Shown one piece after another: positions 6,399-13,618 of a DNA stretch of 17,038 nt. This DNA comes from Candidatus Accumulibacter sp. UBA704 (GTDB lineage: Bacteria; Pseudomonadota; Gammaproteobacteria; Burkholderiales; Rhodocyclaceae). Position 1 is the stretch's first letter. Every line of letters starts with the position of its first letter. Under the pieces are notes generated by a model, which was given only the letters and a program-made list of their open reading frames with translations, did no database searches and was not told where the DNA came from. The position numbers and the translations under genes were made by a program. The stretch covers positions 1,144-18,181 of the forward strand of contig DBMG01000092.1 in assembly GCA_002304785.1 (NCBI GenBank), in the 5' to 3' direction.

Positions 6399-6869
6399 CT
6401 ATCGGGTGCGCCGCTGAACCGGGCGCGACACTTCCTTGACGAGATCGGAAAACTCGTCGACGTCTTCAAAGTTGCGATAGACCGAAGCGAACCGGACGTA
6501 AGCCACCTTGTCGATCTTCTTCAACTCGCGCATCACCATCTCGCCGATTTTTTCGGAAGGAATCTCGCGCTCGCCCTGAGTCAGCAGCTTTTCCTCGATG
6601 CGCATGATCGCCGCATCGACCGCCTCGACGGTCACCGGGCGTTTGCGCAGGGCCAGCCACAGGCTGGCCGAGAGCTTTTCACGGTCGAAATCGACGCGCG
6701 ATCCGTTCTTCTTGACCACCTGCGGCAAACGGATTTCCGCCCGCTCATAGGTGGAAAAGCGCTTGTCGCAGGACAGGCAGCGTCGACGGCGACGCACGAT
6801 ATCGCCGTCTTCGTTGATGCGCGTATCTGCGACCGTCGTGTCGGACGCTCCGCAGAATGGGCATTTCAT
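6399..6869 (-). CDS. nrdR: Transcriptional repressor NrdR
   Basis: 156 residues, standard length. The N-terminal zinc ribbon has Cys3/Cys6 and Cys31/Cys34 with the RRRRRC basic patch; an ATP-cone follows (about 46-136, starting LPQVVKKNGSRVDFDREKL). NrdR represses ribonucleotide reductase genes by binding NrdR boxes when loaded with dATP. Its start follows the glyA stop by 6 bp; a GGAGAC lies inside the glyA 3' end, so translation is probably coupled. The order glyA-nrdR-ribD is typical of Betaproteobacteria. No NrdR-box-like pair was seen in this window, so its targets (nrd operons) are elsewhere. Confidence 0.97.
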   Translation of the reverse strand: MKCPFCGASDTTVADTRINEDGDIVRRRRRCLSCDKRFSTYERAEIRLPQVVKKNGSRVDFDREKLSASLWLALRKRPVTVEAVDAAIMRIEEKLLTQGEREIPSEKIGEMVMRELKKIDKVAYVRFASVYRNFEDVDEFSDLVKEVSRPVQRRTR

Positions 6870-6875
6870 TGCAGG

Positions 6876-8126
6876 TCAGTCTCCGTAGACCGGGAATTTC
6901 TTGCACAGCGCGGAAACCGCGCCGCGCACGCGGGCAAGCACGGTCTCGTCGTTCGGCGCGTCGAGCACGTCGGCGATCAGGTGCGCCACTTCCTCGGCCT
7001 CGATCTCGGTAAAGCCGCGCGTGGTCATGGCCGGCGTGCCGATGCGGATGCCCGAGGTGACCATCGGCTTCTGTGGATCGTTGGGGATCGAGTTCTTATT
7101 GACGGTGATGTGCGCCTTGCCGAGCGCCGCTTCGGCTTCCTTGCCGGTGATGTTCTTGGGGCGCAGATCGACCAGGAAGACATGCGATTCGGTACGGCCG
7201 GAAACGATGCGCAGGCCGCGCTCTTCCGACAGCACGCGCGACAGCACGCGGGCGTTGGCCACCACCTGTTCCTGGTATTCACGGAACTCGGGCGTCGCCG
7301 CTTCCTTGAAGGCCACGGCCTTGGCAGCGATCACGTGCATCAGGGGACCGCCCTGCAGACCGGGGAAGATGGCCGAGTTGATGGCCTTTTCATGCTCCGC
7401 CTTCATCAGGATGACACCGCCGCGCGGGCCGCGCAGCGTCTTGTGCGTGGTCGAGGTCACGACATCGGCGAAGGGCACAGGGTTCGGGTAGCAGTCAGCG
7501 GCAATCAGACCGGCATAGTGCGCCATGTCGACCCAGAAGATGGCGCCGACTTCCTTGGCCACCTTGGCAAATCGCTCGAAATCGATGCGCAGCGAATAGG
7601 CGGAGGCGCCGGCGATGATGATCTTCGGCTTGTGCTCGCGGGCCAGCGCTTCCATCCTGTCGTAGTCGATCTCTTCCTTCTCGTTCAGTCCGTAGGAGAC
7701 GACATTGAACCACTTGCCGGACATGTTGAGCGCCATGCCGTGGGTCAGGTGGCCGCCTTCGGCCAGGCTCATGCCCATGATCGTGTCGCCCGGCTTGGCA
7801 AAAGCCATGAGCACCGCCTGGTTCGCTTGCGACCCCGAGTTCGCCTGCACGTTGGCTGCCTCCGCACCGAACAATGCCTTCAGGCGATCAATGGCGATCT
7901 GCTCGGCAATGTCGACGTATTCGCAACCGCCGTAATAGCGCTTGCCCGGGTAGCCCTCGGCGTATTTGTTGGTCAATTGCGACCCCTGGGCTTCCATCAC
8001 CGCCTTGCTGACGTAGTTTTCCGAAGCAATCAGTTCGATGTGCTCCTCCTGACGGCGATTCTCGTTTTCGATCGCCTTCCAGAGATCCGGATCAACTTTT
8101 GCCAGGGTGTCTTTTGCTGAAAACAT
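6876..8126 (-). CDS. glyA: Serine hydroxymethyltransferase
   Basis: 416 residues with typical GlyA landmarks: ELIASENY (31-38), KYAEGYPGKRYYGG (54-67), WVDMAHYAGL (198-207, Asp200) and the PLP-lysine motif TSTTHKTLRGPRGG with Lys229, the same number as in E. coli GlyA. It converts serine and tetrahydrofolate to glycine and 5,10-methylene-tetrahydrofolate in the cytosol. ATG 8126 is chosen because GTGAGGCGCG lies directly before it and the protein then begins MFSAKDTL as expected; an upstream extension of 14 residues has no support. It is the first gene of the glyA-nrdR-ribD operon, and thymidylate/glycine supply fits with nrdR control of nucleotide metabolism. No glycine riboswitch is evident in the short upstream gap. 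Confidence 0.98.
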   Translation of the reverse strand: MFSAKDTLAKVDPDLWKAIENENRRQEEHIELIASENYVSKAVMEAQGSQLTNKYAEGYPGKRYYGGCEYVDIAEQIAIDRLKALFGAEAANVQANSGSQANQAVLMAFAKPGDTIMGMSLAEGGHLTHGMALNMSGKWFNVVSYGLNEKEEIDYDRMEALAREHKPKIIIAGASAYSLRIDFERFAKVAKEVGAIFWVDMAHYAGLIAADCYPNPVPFADVVTSTTHKTLRGPRGGVILMKAEHEKAINSAIFPGLQGGPLMHVIAAKAVAFKEAATPEFREYQEQVVANARVLSRVLSEERGLRIVSGRTESHVFLVDLRPKNITGKEAEAALGKAHITVNKNSIPNDPQKPMVTSGIRIGTPAMTTRGFTEIEAEEVAHLIADVLDAPNDETVLARVRGAVSALCKKFPVYGD

Positions 8127-8232
8127 CGCGCGCCTCACAAGCCATTGAAAAGTAGCGGATTGTATCACGCGATCCGAAGTCGGAAGGCCTCTTCTCCTGC
8201 GCCGCGACGCCGCAAAAAACCGGCGCTCACGT

Positions 8233-8895
8233 CTATATCCGAGTCACGAAGGCCACCTGGGGGATGCCCTCCAGATGCCCCGTTTCGCCCCACGATTCCA
8301 ATTGCCAGCATCCACTGGCGACGGTCAGCCAGTTGACCGAGGCATTCGGGAGAGGAAAGTCGCGCGGCTGCTCGATCGGCACGCCGCGCGCCCGGCGATA
8401 GACCAGATCAAGCACCCCGCCGTGCGACACGACGGCGATGACCTGCCCGGCATGGCGCGCGGCAAGCCGCTCCAAGCACGCTTCGATACGCACCCGATGT
8501 TGCAACAGGCTCTCGCCACCCGGGAGAACGAATTCGGGGCAGCGTGCCGACAAGCCCCGAGCGATTGCTGCCTCACCCACCATAATCTCGTCGATCGTCT
8601 TTCCTTCGCAGCAACCGAAATTTCGCTCACGCAGATCGGGCTCAAGCTGAAGCGGCAAGCCCAGCGCATCAGCGAGCGGTTGCGCCGTCTGCCGGGCACG
8701 CAGCAGGTCACTGCTGAATATGGCATCCGCCCGCAGCCCCGCCAGACCCCGCGCCAGCGCGGCTGCTTGCGCCAGCCCGGTCGCGTTGAGAGGCAAGTCC
8801 CGATGCCCCTGGATGCGTCGTTCGGCATTCCAATCCGTTTCTCCGTGACGGATCACGCAAATCCTTGCAGCCTCGTTCAATCTATTATCTCTCAT
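8233..8895 (-). CDS. Histidine phosphatase family protein (phosphoglycerate mutase/CobC-like)
   Basis: 220 residues of the histidine phosphatase superfamily. The phosphate pocket is visible: CVIRHGETDWN with Arg16/His17, the second arginine in SSDLLRARQT (Arg66), the acid Glu90 in LRERNFG-CCEGK and the second histidine in VVSHGG (His158). The enzyme hydrolyses a phosphomonoester through a phosphohistidine. The LRERNFG..EG pattern fits the GpmB/CobC/YhfR-like group; alpha-ribazole phosphatase or a small-molecule phosphatase are both possible, and there are no cobalamin genes nearby. ATG 8895 has a poor Shine-Dalgarno, and the first 40 bases are strikingly AT-rich (8881-8915). A longer start at 8955 would add 20 atypical residues. 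It lies 106 bp upstream of glyA in the same direction. Confidence 0.85.
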   Translation of the reverse strand: MRDNRLNEAARICVIRHGETDWNAERRIQGHRDLPLNATGLAQAAALARGLAGLRADAIFSSDLLRARQTAQPLADALGLPLQLEPDLRERNFGCCEGKTIDEIMVGEAAIARGLSARCPEFVLPGGESLLQHRVRIEACLERLAARHAGQVIAVVSHGGVLDLVYRRARGVPIEQPRDFPLPNASVNWLTVASGCWQLESWGETGHLEGIPQVAFVTRI

Positions 8896-8978
8896 AAAAA
8901 ATACTTTTATAACAATGGCGTATCTATCCAACCCAGGTTTCCAGACAGTCTCCACGACTGCTCAACCGGTGCAATCTA

Positions 8979-8987
8979 TGCGATAAT
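8979..8987 (+). promoter_or_regulatory. Candidate extended -10 promoter for the first TRAP operon
   Basis: TGCGATAAT (8979-8987) is an extended -10 (TG-n-GATAAT) inside an 11-bp palindrome GCGATAATCGC (8980-8990). The -35 position (TGCTCA, 8959-8964) is weak. It would give a leader of about 130 nt before dctQ1. Inferred by eye only; no sigma-54 (TGGCAC-N5-TTGC) site was found, although some TRAP operons use one. Confidence 0.35.
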
Positions 8988-9056
8988 CGCCCCCTTGTTT
9001 GCGGGCCGGATACATCAATAAATCCCATAAGGAAAACGCGTCGCCGCTTCAAGCTC

Positions 9057-9073
9057 CGGGTGAGATCCACCCG
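9057..9073 (+). other. Leader hairpin upstream of dctQ1
   Basis: CGGGTG (9057-9062) and CACCCG (9068-9073) form a perfect 6-bp stem with a 5-nt loop about 54 bases before the dctQ1 start, in the presumed 5' leader. The rest of the 8896-9127 gap holds an AT-rich stretch and the candidate promoter but no recognisable gene or known riboswitch. Confidence 0.3.
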
Positions 9074-9127
9074 CCTGCCTGCCCGAGCAAACACTCGAGA
9101 TTCTGACACCAGACAAGGATTTTTCCA

Positions 9128-9715
9128 GTGAACGCCCTACTCAAGCTGTCACGACAGATCGATGCGCTGACAGAGCGCATCGGCAAATCAGCCATCTGGT
9201 TGGTACTGATTGTCGTGCTGGTCAGCGCCGGCAACGCCGTCATGCGCTACACGATCAACTACAGTTCGAACGCCCTGCTCGAGATCCAGTGGTACCTGTT
9301 TGGCCTGATCTTCTTCTCGTGCTCGGGATACACGCTGCTGCGCAACGAGCATGTGCGCATCGACCTGATTTCCGGTCGGTTCTCCAGGAGGAAGCAGGCC
9401 TGGATCGACATTTTCGGCATCCTCTTCTTCCTGATGCCAATGGCTATCGCCATCATGGTCCTATCCTGGCCGGTGTTCATCCACGCCCTGGAGTCGAGCG
9501 AAATGTCCAACAGTGCCGGCGGGCTCATCGTGTGGCCGGCGCGCCTGATGGTTCCCGTCGGATTCGCACTGCTCATACTGCAGGCCGTTTCGGAACTGAT
9601 CAAGCGCGTCGGATTCCTCAAAGGGCTTTGCCCCGACCCGACCGAGAAGCGCACTGCCCTGACGCCCGTCGAGGAACTGGCGAACGCCATCAAGGCGCAA
9701 AAGGGAGAAGCGTGA
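9128..9715 (+). CDS. dctQ: TRAP transporter small permease subunit (DctQ-type), cluster 1
   Basis: 195 residues with four predicted membrane helices (about 21-42, 56-76, 97-120 and 138-160) and the conserved DctQ segment FFSCSGYTLLRNEHVRIDLI between helices 2 and 3. It is the small membrane subunit of a tripartite ATP-independent periplasmic transporter and pairs with DctM in the inner membrane. The start is GTG 9128 with AAGGA eight bases upstream. It is longer than many DctQ proteins because of a hydrophilic tail (about 165-195), as in the TakQ/FcbT2 group. Its TGA overlaps the dctM1 ATG by one base (TGATG), indicating coupling. No dctP precedes it; the likely binding protein is the convergent gene at 11229-12311. 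Confidence 0.92.
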   Translation: MNALLKLSRQIDALTERIGKSAIWLVLIVVLVSAGNAVMRYTINYSSNALLEIQWYLFGLIFFSCSGYTLLRNEHVRIDLISGRFSRRKQAWIDIFGILFFLMPMAIAIMVLSWPVFIHALESSEMSNSAGGLIVWPARLMVPVGFALLILQAVSELIKRVGFLKGLCPDPTEKRTALTPVEELANAIKAQKGEA

Positions 9716-11169
9716 TGAGCGAATTCCTCATTGCCAACATGGCACCGATCATTTTCGCCTCGATGGTCGTGTTCCTGCTGGTCGGCTTTCCGGTTGCTTT
9801 CGCCCTGGCGGCCAATGGTGTGCTATTCGGGCTGATCGGCATCGAACTCGGACTGCTCGGCCCGCAGCTTTTCCAGGCACTGCCGGACCGCATATTCAGC
9901 GTCATGGCCAACGAAACGCTGCTCGCCGTGCCGTTTTTCACCTTCATGGGACTGGTCCTCGAACGCTCCGGCATGGCCGAGGATCTGCTCGATACGATCG
10001 GCCAGTTGTTCGGCCCGATCCGCGGCGGCCTGGCCTACGCCGTCATTTTTGTCGGGGCCCTGCTGGCCGCAACCACAGGTGTGGTCGCCGCTTCGGTCAT
10101 CTCGATGGGACTTATTTCCCTGCCCATCATGTTGCGCTATGGCTACGACAAACGCCTTGCCTCCGGTGTCATCGCCGCATCCGGGACGCTGGCGCAGATC
10201 ATTCCCCCATCGCTGGTGCTGATCGTCATGGCCGACCAGCTCGGAAAATCGGTCGGTGACATGTACGCCGGCGCCTTCGTTCCGGCCATCATCCTGACCC
10301 TGCTTTATGTCGGCTACGTGATCATCGTCTCGTTCGCCCGACCACACTGGGTTCCGGCCCTCCCCCTCGAGGCACGTACGCTGCGCGGCTGGAAGCTCGT
10401 GCTTCGCGTCTTCACGACCCTGCTGCCTCCATTGCTGCTGATCTTCCTGGTCCTCGGCACGATCTTCCTCGGCATCGCCACACCCACCGAGGGCGGCGCC
10501 ATGGGCGCAACCGGCGCACTGGTCATGGCCATCCTGCGCAAGCGCATGACCCTGAAACTGCTCAGGCAGGCCATGGAGAGCACGGCCAAGCTGACCACCT
10601 TTGTCGTGTTCATCCTGATCGGGGCACGTGTCTTCTCGCTAACCTTCTATGGCGTCGACGGCCATCACTGGGTCGAGCATTTGCTGGTCAACCTCCCGGG
10701 AGGACAAATCGGCTTCCTGATTGCCGTCAATCTTCTCGTGTTCCTGCTGGCATTCTTTCTGGACTACTTCGAACTGGCCTTCATCATCGTGCCGCTGCTC
10801 GGCCCGGTGGCCGAGAAAATGGGCATCGACCTGATCTGGTTCGGCGTGCTCCTCGGCGTCAACATGCAGACGTCGTTCCTGCACCCGCCGTTCGGCTTCG
10901 CACTCTTTTTCCTGCGCTCGGTCGCCCCGGCCTCTGTCAAGACCAGCGACATCTACTGGGGCGCCATTCCCTTCGTAGTCATTCAGCTACTCATGGTCAG
11001 CCTGCTCATCGCCTTCCCGCAGTTGGTCACTTTCGGACTCGACAAGCCAAGCGTGGTAGACGTCAACGCGGTCGAAATCGTGCTTCCTGAAACCAACTAC
11101 GACGAACCCTCCGAAGCGGAATCACCGTCAGCGGATACAGGCGATCAAGCGGAGCCTGCCAAGCAGTAG
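9715..11169 (+). CDS. dctM: TRAP transporter large permease subunit (DctM-type), cluster 1
   Basis: 484 residues, longer than a classical DctM (about 430). About 12-14 hydrophobic helices are visible, with the large-subunit signatures AATTGVVAASVISMGLISLPIML (helices 4-5, seen as two pieces around residue 120-140), the IIPPS motif (about 162-166) and ATPTEGGAMGA (about 257-267). It forms the Na+-driven translocation pathway for an organic acid delivered by the periplasmic binding protein. After the last helix an acidic, proline/serine-rich tail of about 35 residues follows, which is not part of the core fold. The start is ATG 9715, sharing one base with the dctQ1 stop; GGGAGAAG precedes it. 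The longer reading frame extending back into dctQ1 is only an overlapping frame. It ends just before the bidirectional terminator at 11179-11217. Confidence 0.94.
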   Translation: MSEFLIANMAPIIFASMVVFLLVGFPVAFALAANGVLFGLIGIELGLLGPQLFQALPDRIFSVMANETLLAVPFFTFMGLVLERSGMAEDLLDTIGQLFGPIRGGLAYAVIFVGALLAATTGVVAASVISMGLISLPIMLRYGYDKRLASGVIAASGTLAQIIPPSLVLIVMADQLGKSVGDMYAGAFVPAIILTLLYVGYVIIVSFARPHWVPALPLEARTLRGWKLVLRVFTTLLPPLLLIFLVLGTIFLGIATPTEGGAMGATGALVMAILRKRMTLKLLRQAMESTAKLTTFVVFILIGARVFSLTFYGVDGHHWVEHLLVNLPGGQIGFLIAVNLLVFLLAFFLDYFELAFIIVPLLGPVAEKMGIDLIWFGVLLGVNMQTSFLHPPFGFALFFLRSVAPASVKTSDIYWGAIPFVVIQLLMVSLLIAFPQLVTFGLDKPSVVDVNAVEIVLPETNYDEPSEAESPSADTGDQAEPAKQ

Positions 11170-11178
11170 GAGTAGGCA

Positions 11179-11217
11179 TTCAACAAAAACGGGGGCATCG
11201 CCCCCGTTTTTGTTGAA
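11179..11217. terminator. Bidirectional intrinsic terminator between dctM1 and dctP1
   Basis: Two perfectly complementary 18-base arms, TTCAACAAAAACGGGGGC (11179-11196) and GCCCCCGTTTTTGTTGAA (11200-11217), surround a 3-nt loop ATC. The GC-rich top and the A-run/T-run flanks make it a rho-independent terminator in both directions. It lies 10 bp after the dctM1 stop and 12 bp after the dctP1 stop, where two transcripts converge. Confidence 0.93.
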
Positions 11218-11228
11218 GTCGCCGCCGC

Positions 11229-12311
11229 TCAGCTCTTGCGGCTGTACATGAATTTGGCGTACTCGTTCTCGGCCACCCGGAACCAGAAATTCTGCTCGTC
11301 CAGAAACTTCTTGTAGTCGTCGTAAATTTTCTTGAACTCCGGATTCTTTGCCGACGTTTCCGCGTAGTACTCCATGGCCGCCTTGTAGCTCGCCTCCATG
11401 ACGTCCTTCGGGAAAGGCAGCATCTTGGTGCCGGAAGCCAAGAGCTGCTTGAGGGCCAGCGGGTTCTTGGCATCGTAGCGCGCGCACATCTCGGCATCCA
11501 CCTCGGCACACGCGGCCTGAATCATCGCCTGATACTCCTTCGGCAATTCGGCCCATTTTTGCAGGTTGACATAGGTCGAAATCTGCGGACCACCCTCCCA
11601 CCAGGCCGGGTAGTAGTAGTACTTGGCCACCTTGTTGAAACCGAGCTTCTGATCGTCGTAAGGCCCGACCCACTCGACCGCATCGATCGTGCCCTTCTCA
11701 AGCGCCGGATAGATGTCGCTGCCGGCGATCTGTTGCGGCACCACGCCCATCTTGGCAAGCACCGCGCCGGCGAGGCCGGCGACGCGCATCTTCAAGCCCT
11801 TGAAATCGGCGACGCTCTTGATCTCCTTGCGATACCAGCCGCCCATTTGCACACCGGTGTTGCCGCTCGGGAAGGAAATGATATTCGACTTGGCGAAGAA
11901 CTCGTTCATCAGTTTGAAGCCATTGCCTTGCCGATACCAGGCCTTGATCTGACGGGCGTTCATGCCGAACGGGATCGCCGTATCGATGCAATATGTCGGA
12001 TCCTTGCCGAAATAGTAATAGGAGCAGGTAAAGCCGATTTCAACGGTATTGTCCTTGACCGCATCATGCACCCCCGGCCCGGGGACGATTTCGCCCGCGG
12101 CAAACAACTGGATCTGGAACTTGCCGCCGGACATCTCCGAAATGCGCTTGACCAGGTACTCGGCCGAACCGTGCAGGGTATCCAGGCTCTTCGGGAAACT
12201 CGACGCCATCCGCCACTTGATCGTCGGCGCATTCTGGGCGAGGGCCGGGGCGGCAACGGCACCCGCGGCAAGACCAACCCCCGCTTTCTTCAAAAAGGAA
12301 CGTCTTTCCAT
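11229..12311 (-). CDS. dctP: TRAP transporter periplasmic binding protein, TakP/FcbT1 type, with Tat-like signal
   Basis: 360 residues. The N-terminus MERRSFLKKAG then a short hydrophobic region to APALAQ (about residue 26) is a twin-arginine signal. The mature protein has the DctP-fold core with the carboxylate-binding arginine in FKGLKMRV (Arg176) and the motif DAVEWVGPYDD (210-220), followed by LGF and the YYYYPAWWEGG segment. These are hallmarks, as I recall them, of the TakP/FcbT1 branch, whose members bind 2-oxocarboxylates, lactate or aromatic acids, often with a metal ion; the actual substrate is unknown. The start is ATG 12311 with GGAGA upstream. It converges on dctQ1-dctM1, from which it is split by the terminator, and is divergent from dctP2. 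By family it should serve the TakQM-like subunits of cluster 1. Confidence 0.92.
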   Translation of the reverse strand: MERRSFLKKAGVGLAAGAVAAPALAQNAPTIKWRMASSFPKSLDTLHGSAEYLVKRISEMSGGKFQIQLFAAGEIVPGPGVHDAVKDNTVEIGFTCSYYYFGKDPTYCIDTAIPFGMNARQIKAWYRQGNGFKLMNEFFAKSNIISFPSGNTGVQMGGWYRKEIKSVADFKGLKMRVAGLAGAVLAKMGVVPQQIAGSDIYPALEKGTIDAVEWVGPYDDQKLGFNKVAKYYYYPAWWEGGPQISTYVNLQKWAELPKEYQAMIQAACAEVDAEMCARYDAKNPLALKQLLASGTKMLPFPKDVMEASYKAAMEYYAETSAKNPEFKKIYDDYKKFLDEQNFWFRVAENEYAKFMYSRKS

Positions 12312-12341
12312 GATTTATTCTCTCCGTAGGTGATGAACCGC

Positions 12342-12365
12342 TTGTTTGACAACCGATCAATTATA
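12342..12365 (-). promoter_or_regulatory. Candidate dctP1 promoter -10 and overlapping small inverted repeat
   Basis: On the minus strand 12365-12360 reads TATAAT, a perfect -10 box, with TTGGC just upstream but no convincing -35. The predicted start lies near 12353, giving a leader of about 40 nt to dctP1. The repeat TTGT-TTG-ACAA (12342-12352) overlaps the predicted start point and could be an operator half-site pair. Read by eye; not tested. Confidence 0.4.
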
Positions 12366-12418
12366 GCCAAAGGCAGACGGCCGAAAGGGTCTTTTTGCCC
12401 CGCGACACCGGCCATTCC

Positions 12419-12448
12419 TTGACGCCGCAACGAAACCGCCCCTAAACT
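12419..12448 (+). promoter_or_regulatory. Candidate sigma-70 promoter for dctP2
   Basis: TTGACG (12419-12424) and TAAACT (12443-12448) are separated by 18 bp, close to the TTGACA/TATAAT consensus. Transcription would start near 12455, giving a leader of about 38 nt before ATG 12493. It points away from the dctP1 promoter in the same 181-bp gap. Confidence 0.5.
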
Positions 12449-12492
12449 CGAATCCCGTTCCAACAACGCAACATAATTTCCGGGGGGAAAAC

Positions 12493-13521
12493 ATGAACAG
12501 GTTTCACGCTGCCGCTATCGTCTTGACCATTGCCGCGCTGCCAGTGGCAAACAACGTGGCCCACGCCGCGGATTACAAACCGGAGTACCGTCTATCCACC
12601 GTCCTCGGGCCTGCCTTCACCTGGGGCAAGGCTGGCGAACGCTGGGCGGAACTGGTCAAGCAGAAGACCGACGGACGCATCAATGTCAAGCTCTATCCCG
12701 GTACCAGCCTCGTCGGCGGTGATCAGACCCGGGAGTTTTCGGCCATCCGGCAGGGCGTCATCGACCTCGCCATCGGCTCGTCGATCAACTGGTCGCCACA
12801 GGTCAAGCAACTCAACCTGTTCTCGCTGCCATTCCTGACCCCCGATGCCAAAGGCCTGGACGCGTTGATCAAGGGGGACGTTGGCAAGGATATTTTTGCC
12901 ATTCTGGAAAAACAGGGGGTCGTTCCCCTGGCCTACGGAGAAAACGGCTTCCGTGAAATTTCGAATTCCAAGCATCCGATCAAGTCCCCTGCCGATCTCA
13001 AGGGCCTGAAGATCCGCATCGTCGGGTCGCCCATCTTCATCGATTCCTTTACTGCGCTGGGCGCCAATCCGACGCAGATGAGCTGGGCCGACGCCCAGCC
13101 GGCCTTGGCCACCAAGGCAGTCGACGGACAGGAGAACCCGCTGTCCGTGTTCAGTATCGCCAAGCTGCACACGCTCGGACAGAATCAACTGTCCTTGTGG
13201 GGCTACATGGCCGATCCGCTGATCTTCGTCGTCAGCAAGCAAATCTGGAATTCCTGGAGCGAGACCGACCGCAAGGCGGTGCGCGAAGCCGCCGAGCAGG
13301 CCGCCGCCGAGAACCTGGTCGCTGCGCGCAAGGGCATCAGCCCCGGTGACGATGCTTTGCTGCAGAGCATCGAGAAGAGCGGCGTAACCATCACCCGCCT
13401 GACCCCCGAACAACGAAAAGCCTTCAAGGACGCAACCCGCCCGGTCTACGACAAATGGGCGGCCACCATCGGCAAGGACCTGGTCAAGAAGGCGGAAACG
13501 GCGATCGCCAACGCCAAGTAA
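12493..13521 (+). CDS. dctP: TRAP transporter periplasmic binding protein (DctP family), cluster 2
   Basis: 342 residues. It has a Sec signal peptide with hydrophobic core AAAIVLTIAALPVA and a cleavage site after about Ala25 (VAHA-AD). The mature domain is a DctP-type solute receptor: it shows the carboxylate-binding arginine in DLKGLKIRIVG (Arg175) and the DGQENPLSVF motif (211-220). It captures a small organic acid in the periplasm and delivers it to DctQM. The start is ATG 12493 preceded by a strong GGGGGGAAAAC. The protein is from a different branch than the neighbouring Tat-type receptor, so the two clusters are not simple duplicates. The substrate cannot be told from sequence; C4-dicarboxylates or aromatic acids are both possible. 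It is the first gene of a dctP-dctQ-dctM operon. Confidence 0.93.
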   Translation: MNRFHAAAIVLTIAALPVANNVAHAADYKPEYRLSTVLGPAFTWGKAGERWAELVKQKTDGRINVKLYPGTSLVGGDQTREFSAIRQGVIDLAIGSSINWSPQVKQLNLFSLPFLTPDAKGLDALIKGDVGKDIFAILEKQGVVPLAYGENGFREISNSKHPIKSPADLKGLKIRIVGSPIFIDSFTALGANPTQMSWADAQPALATKAVDGQENPLSVFSIAKLHTLGQNQLSLWGYMADPLIFVVSKQIWNSWSETDRKAVREAAEQAAAENLVAARKGISPGDDALLQSIEKSGVTITRLTPEQRKAFKDATRPVYDKWAATIGKDLVKKAETAIANAK

Positions 13522-13538
13522 TCTAACTCGCCCAACCA

Positions 13539-13571
13539 AGCCGTTCAGCGACGGCTACGCCAACCCGTAGC
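13539..13571 (+). other. Two overlapping, mutually exclusive hairpins between dctP2 and dctQ2
   Basis: Stem A pairs AGCCGT (13539-13544) with ACGGCT (13551-13556). Stem B pairs GCTACG (13554-13559) with CGTAGC (13566-13571). Both are perfect 6-bp stems with 6-nt loops, and they share GCT at 13554-13556, so only one can be fully formed. They lie 17 bp after the dctP2 stop in a 97-bp gap without a T-run. A likely role is to protect the dctP2 message or reduce read-through, giving more binding protein than membrane subunits; this is inference. Confidence 0.45.
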
Positions 13572-13618
13572 TGTCCAGTCTCTTTTTGAACTCATCCCGC
13601 CTCACAACAAAGCTGTTC

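Noticed and set aside
6981..8120. Plus-strand open frame of 379 codons opposite glyA
   Set aside because: Shadow of glyA in high-GC DNA; composition (Arg/His/Gly/Asp-rich) is typical of antisense frames and no domain is recognisable.
8896..9127. Sigma-54 promoter for the TRAP operons (also examined at 12312-12492)
   Set aside because: No TGGCAC-N5-TTGC-like sequence was found in either gap.
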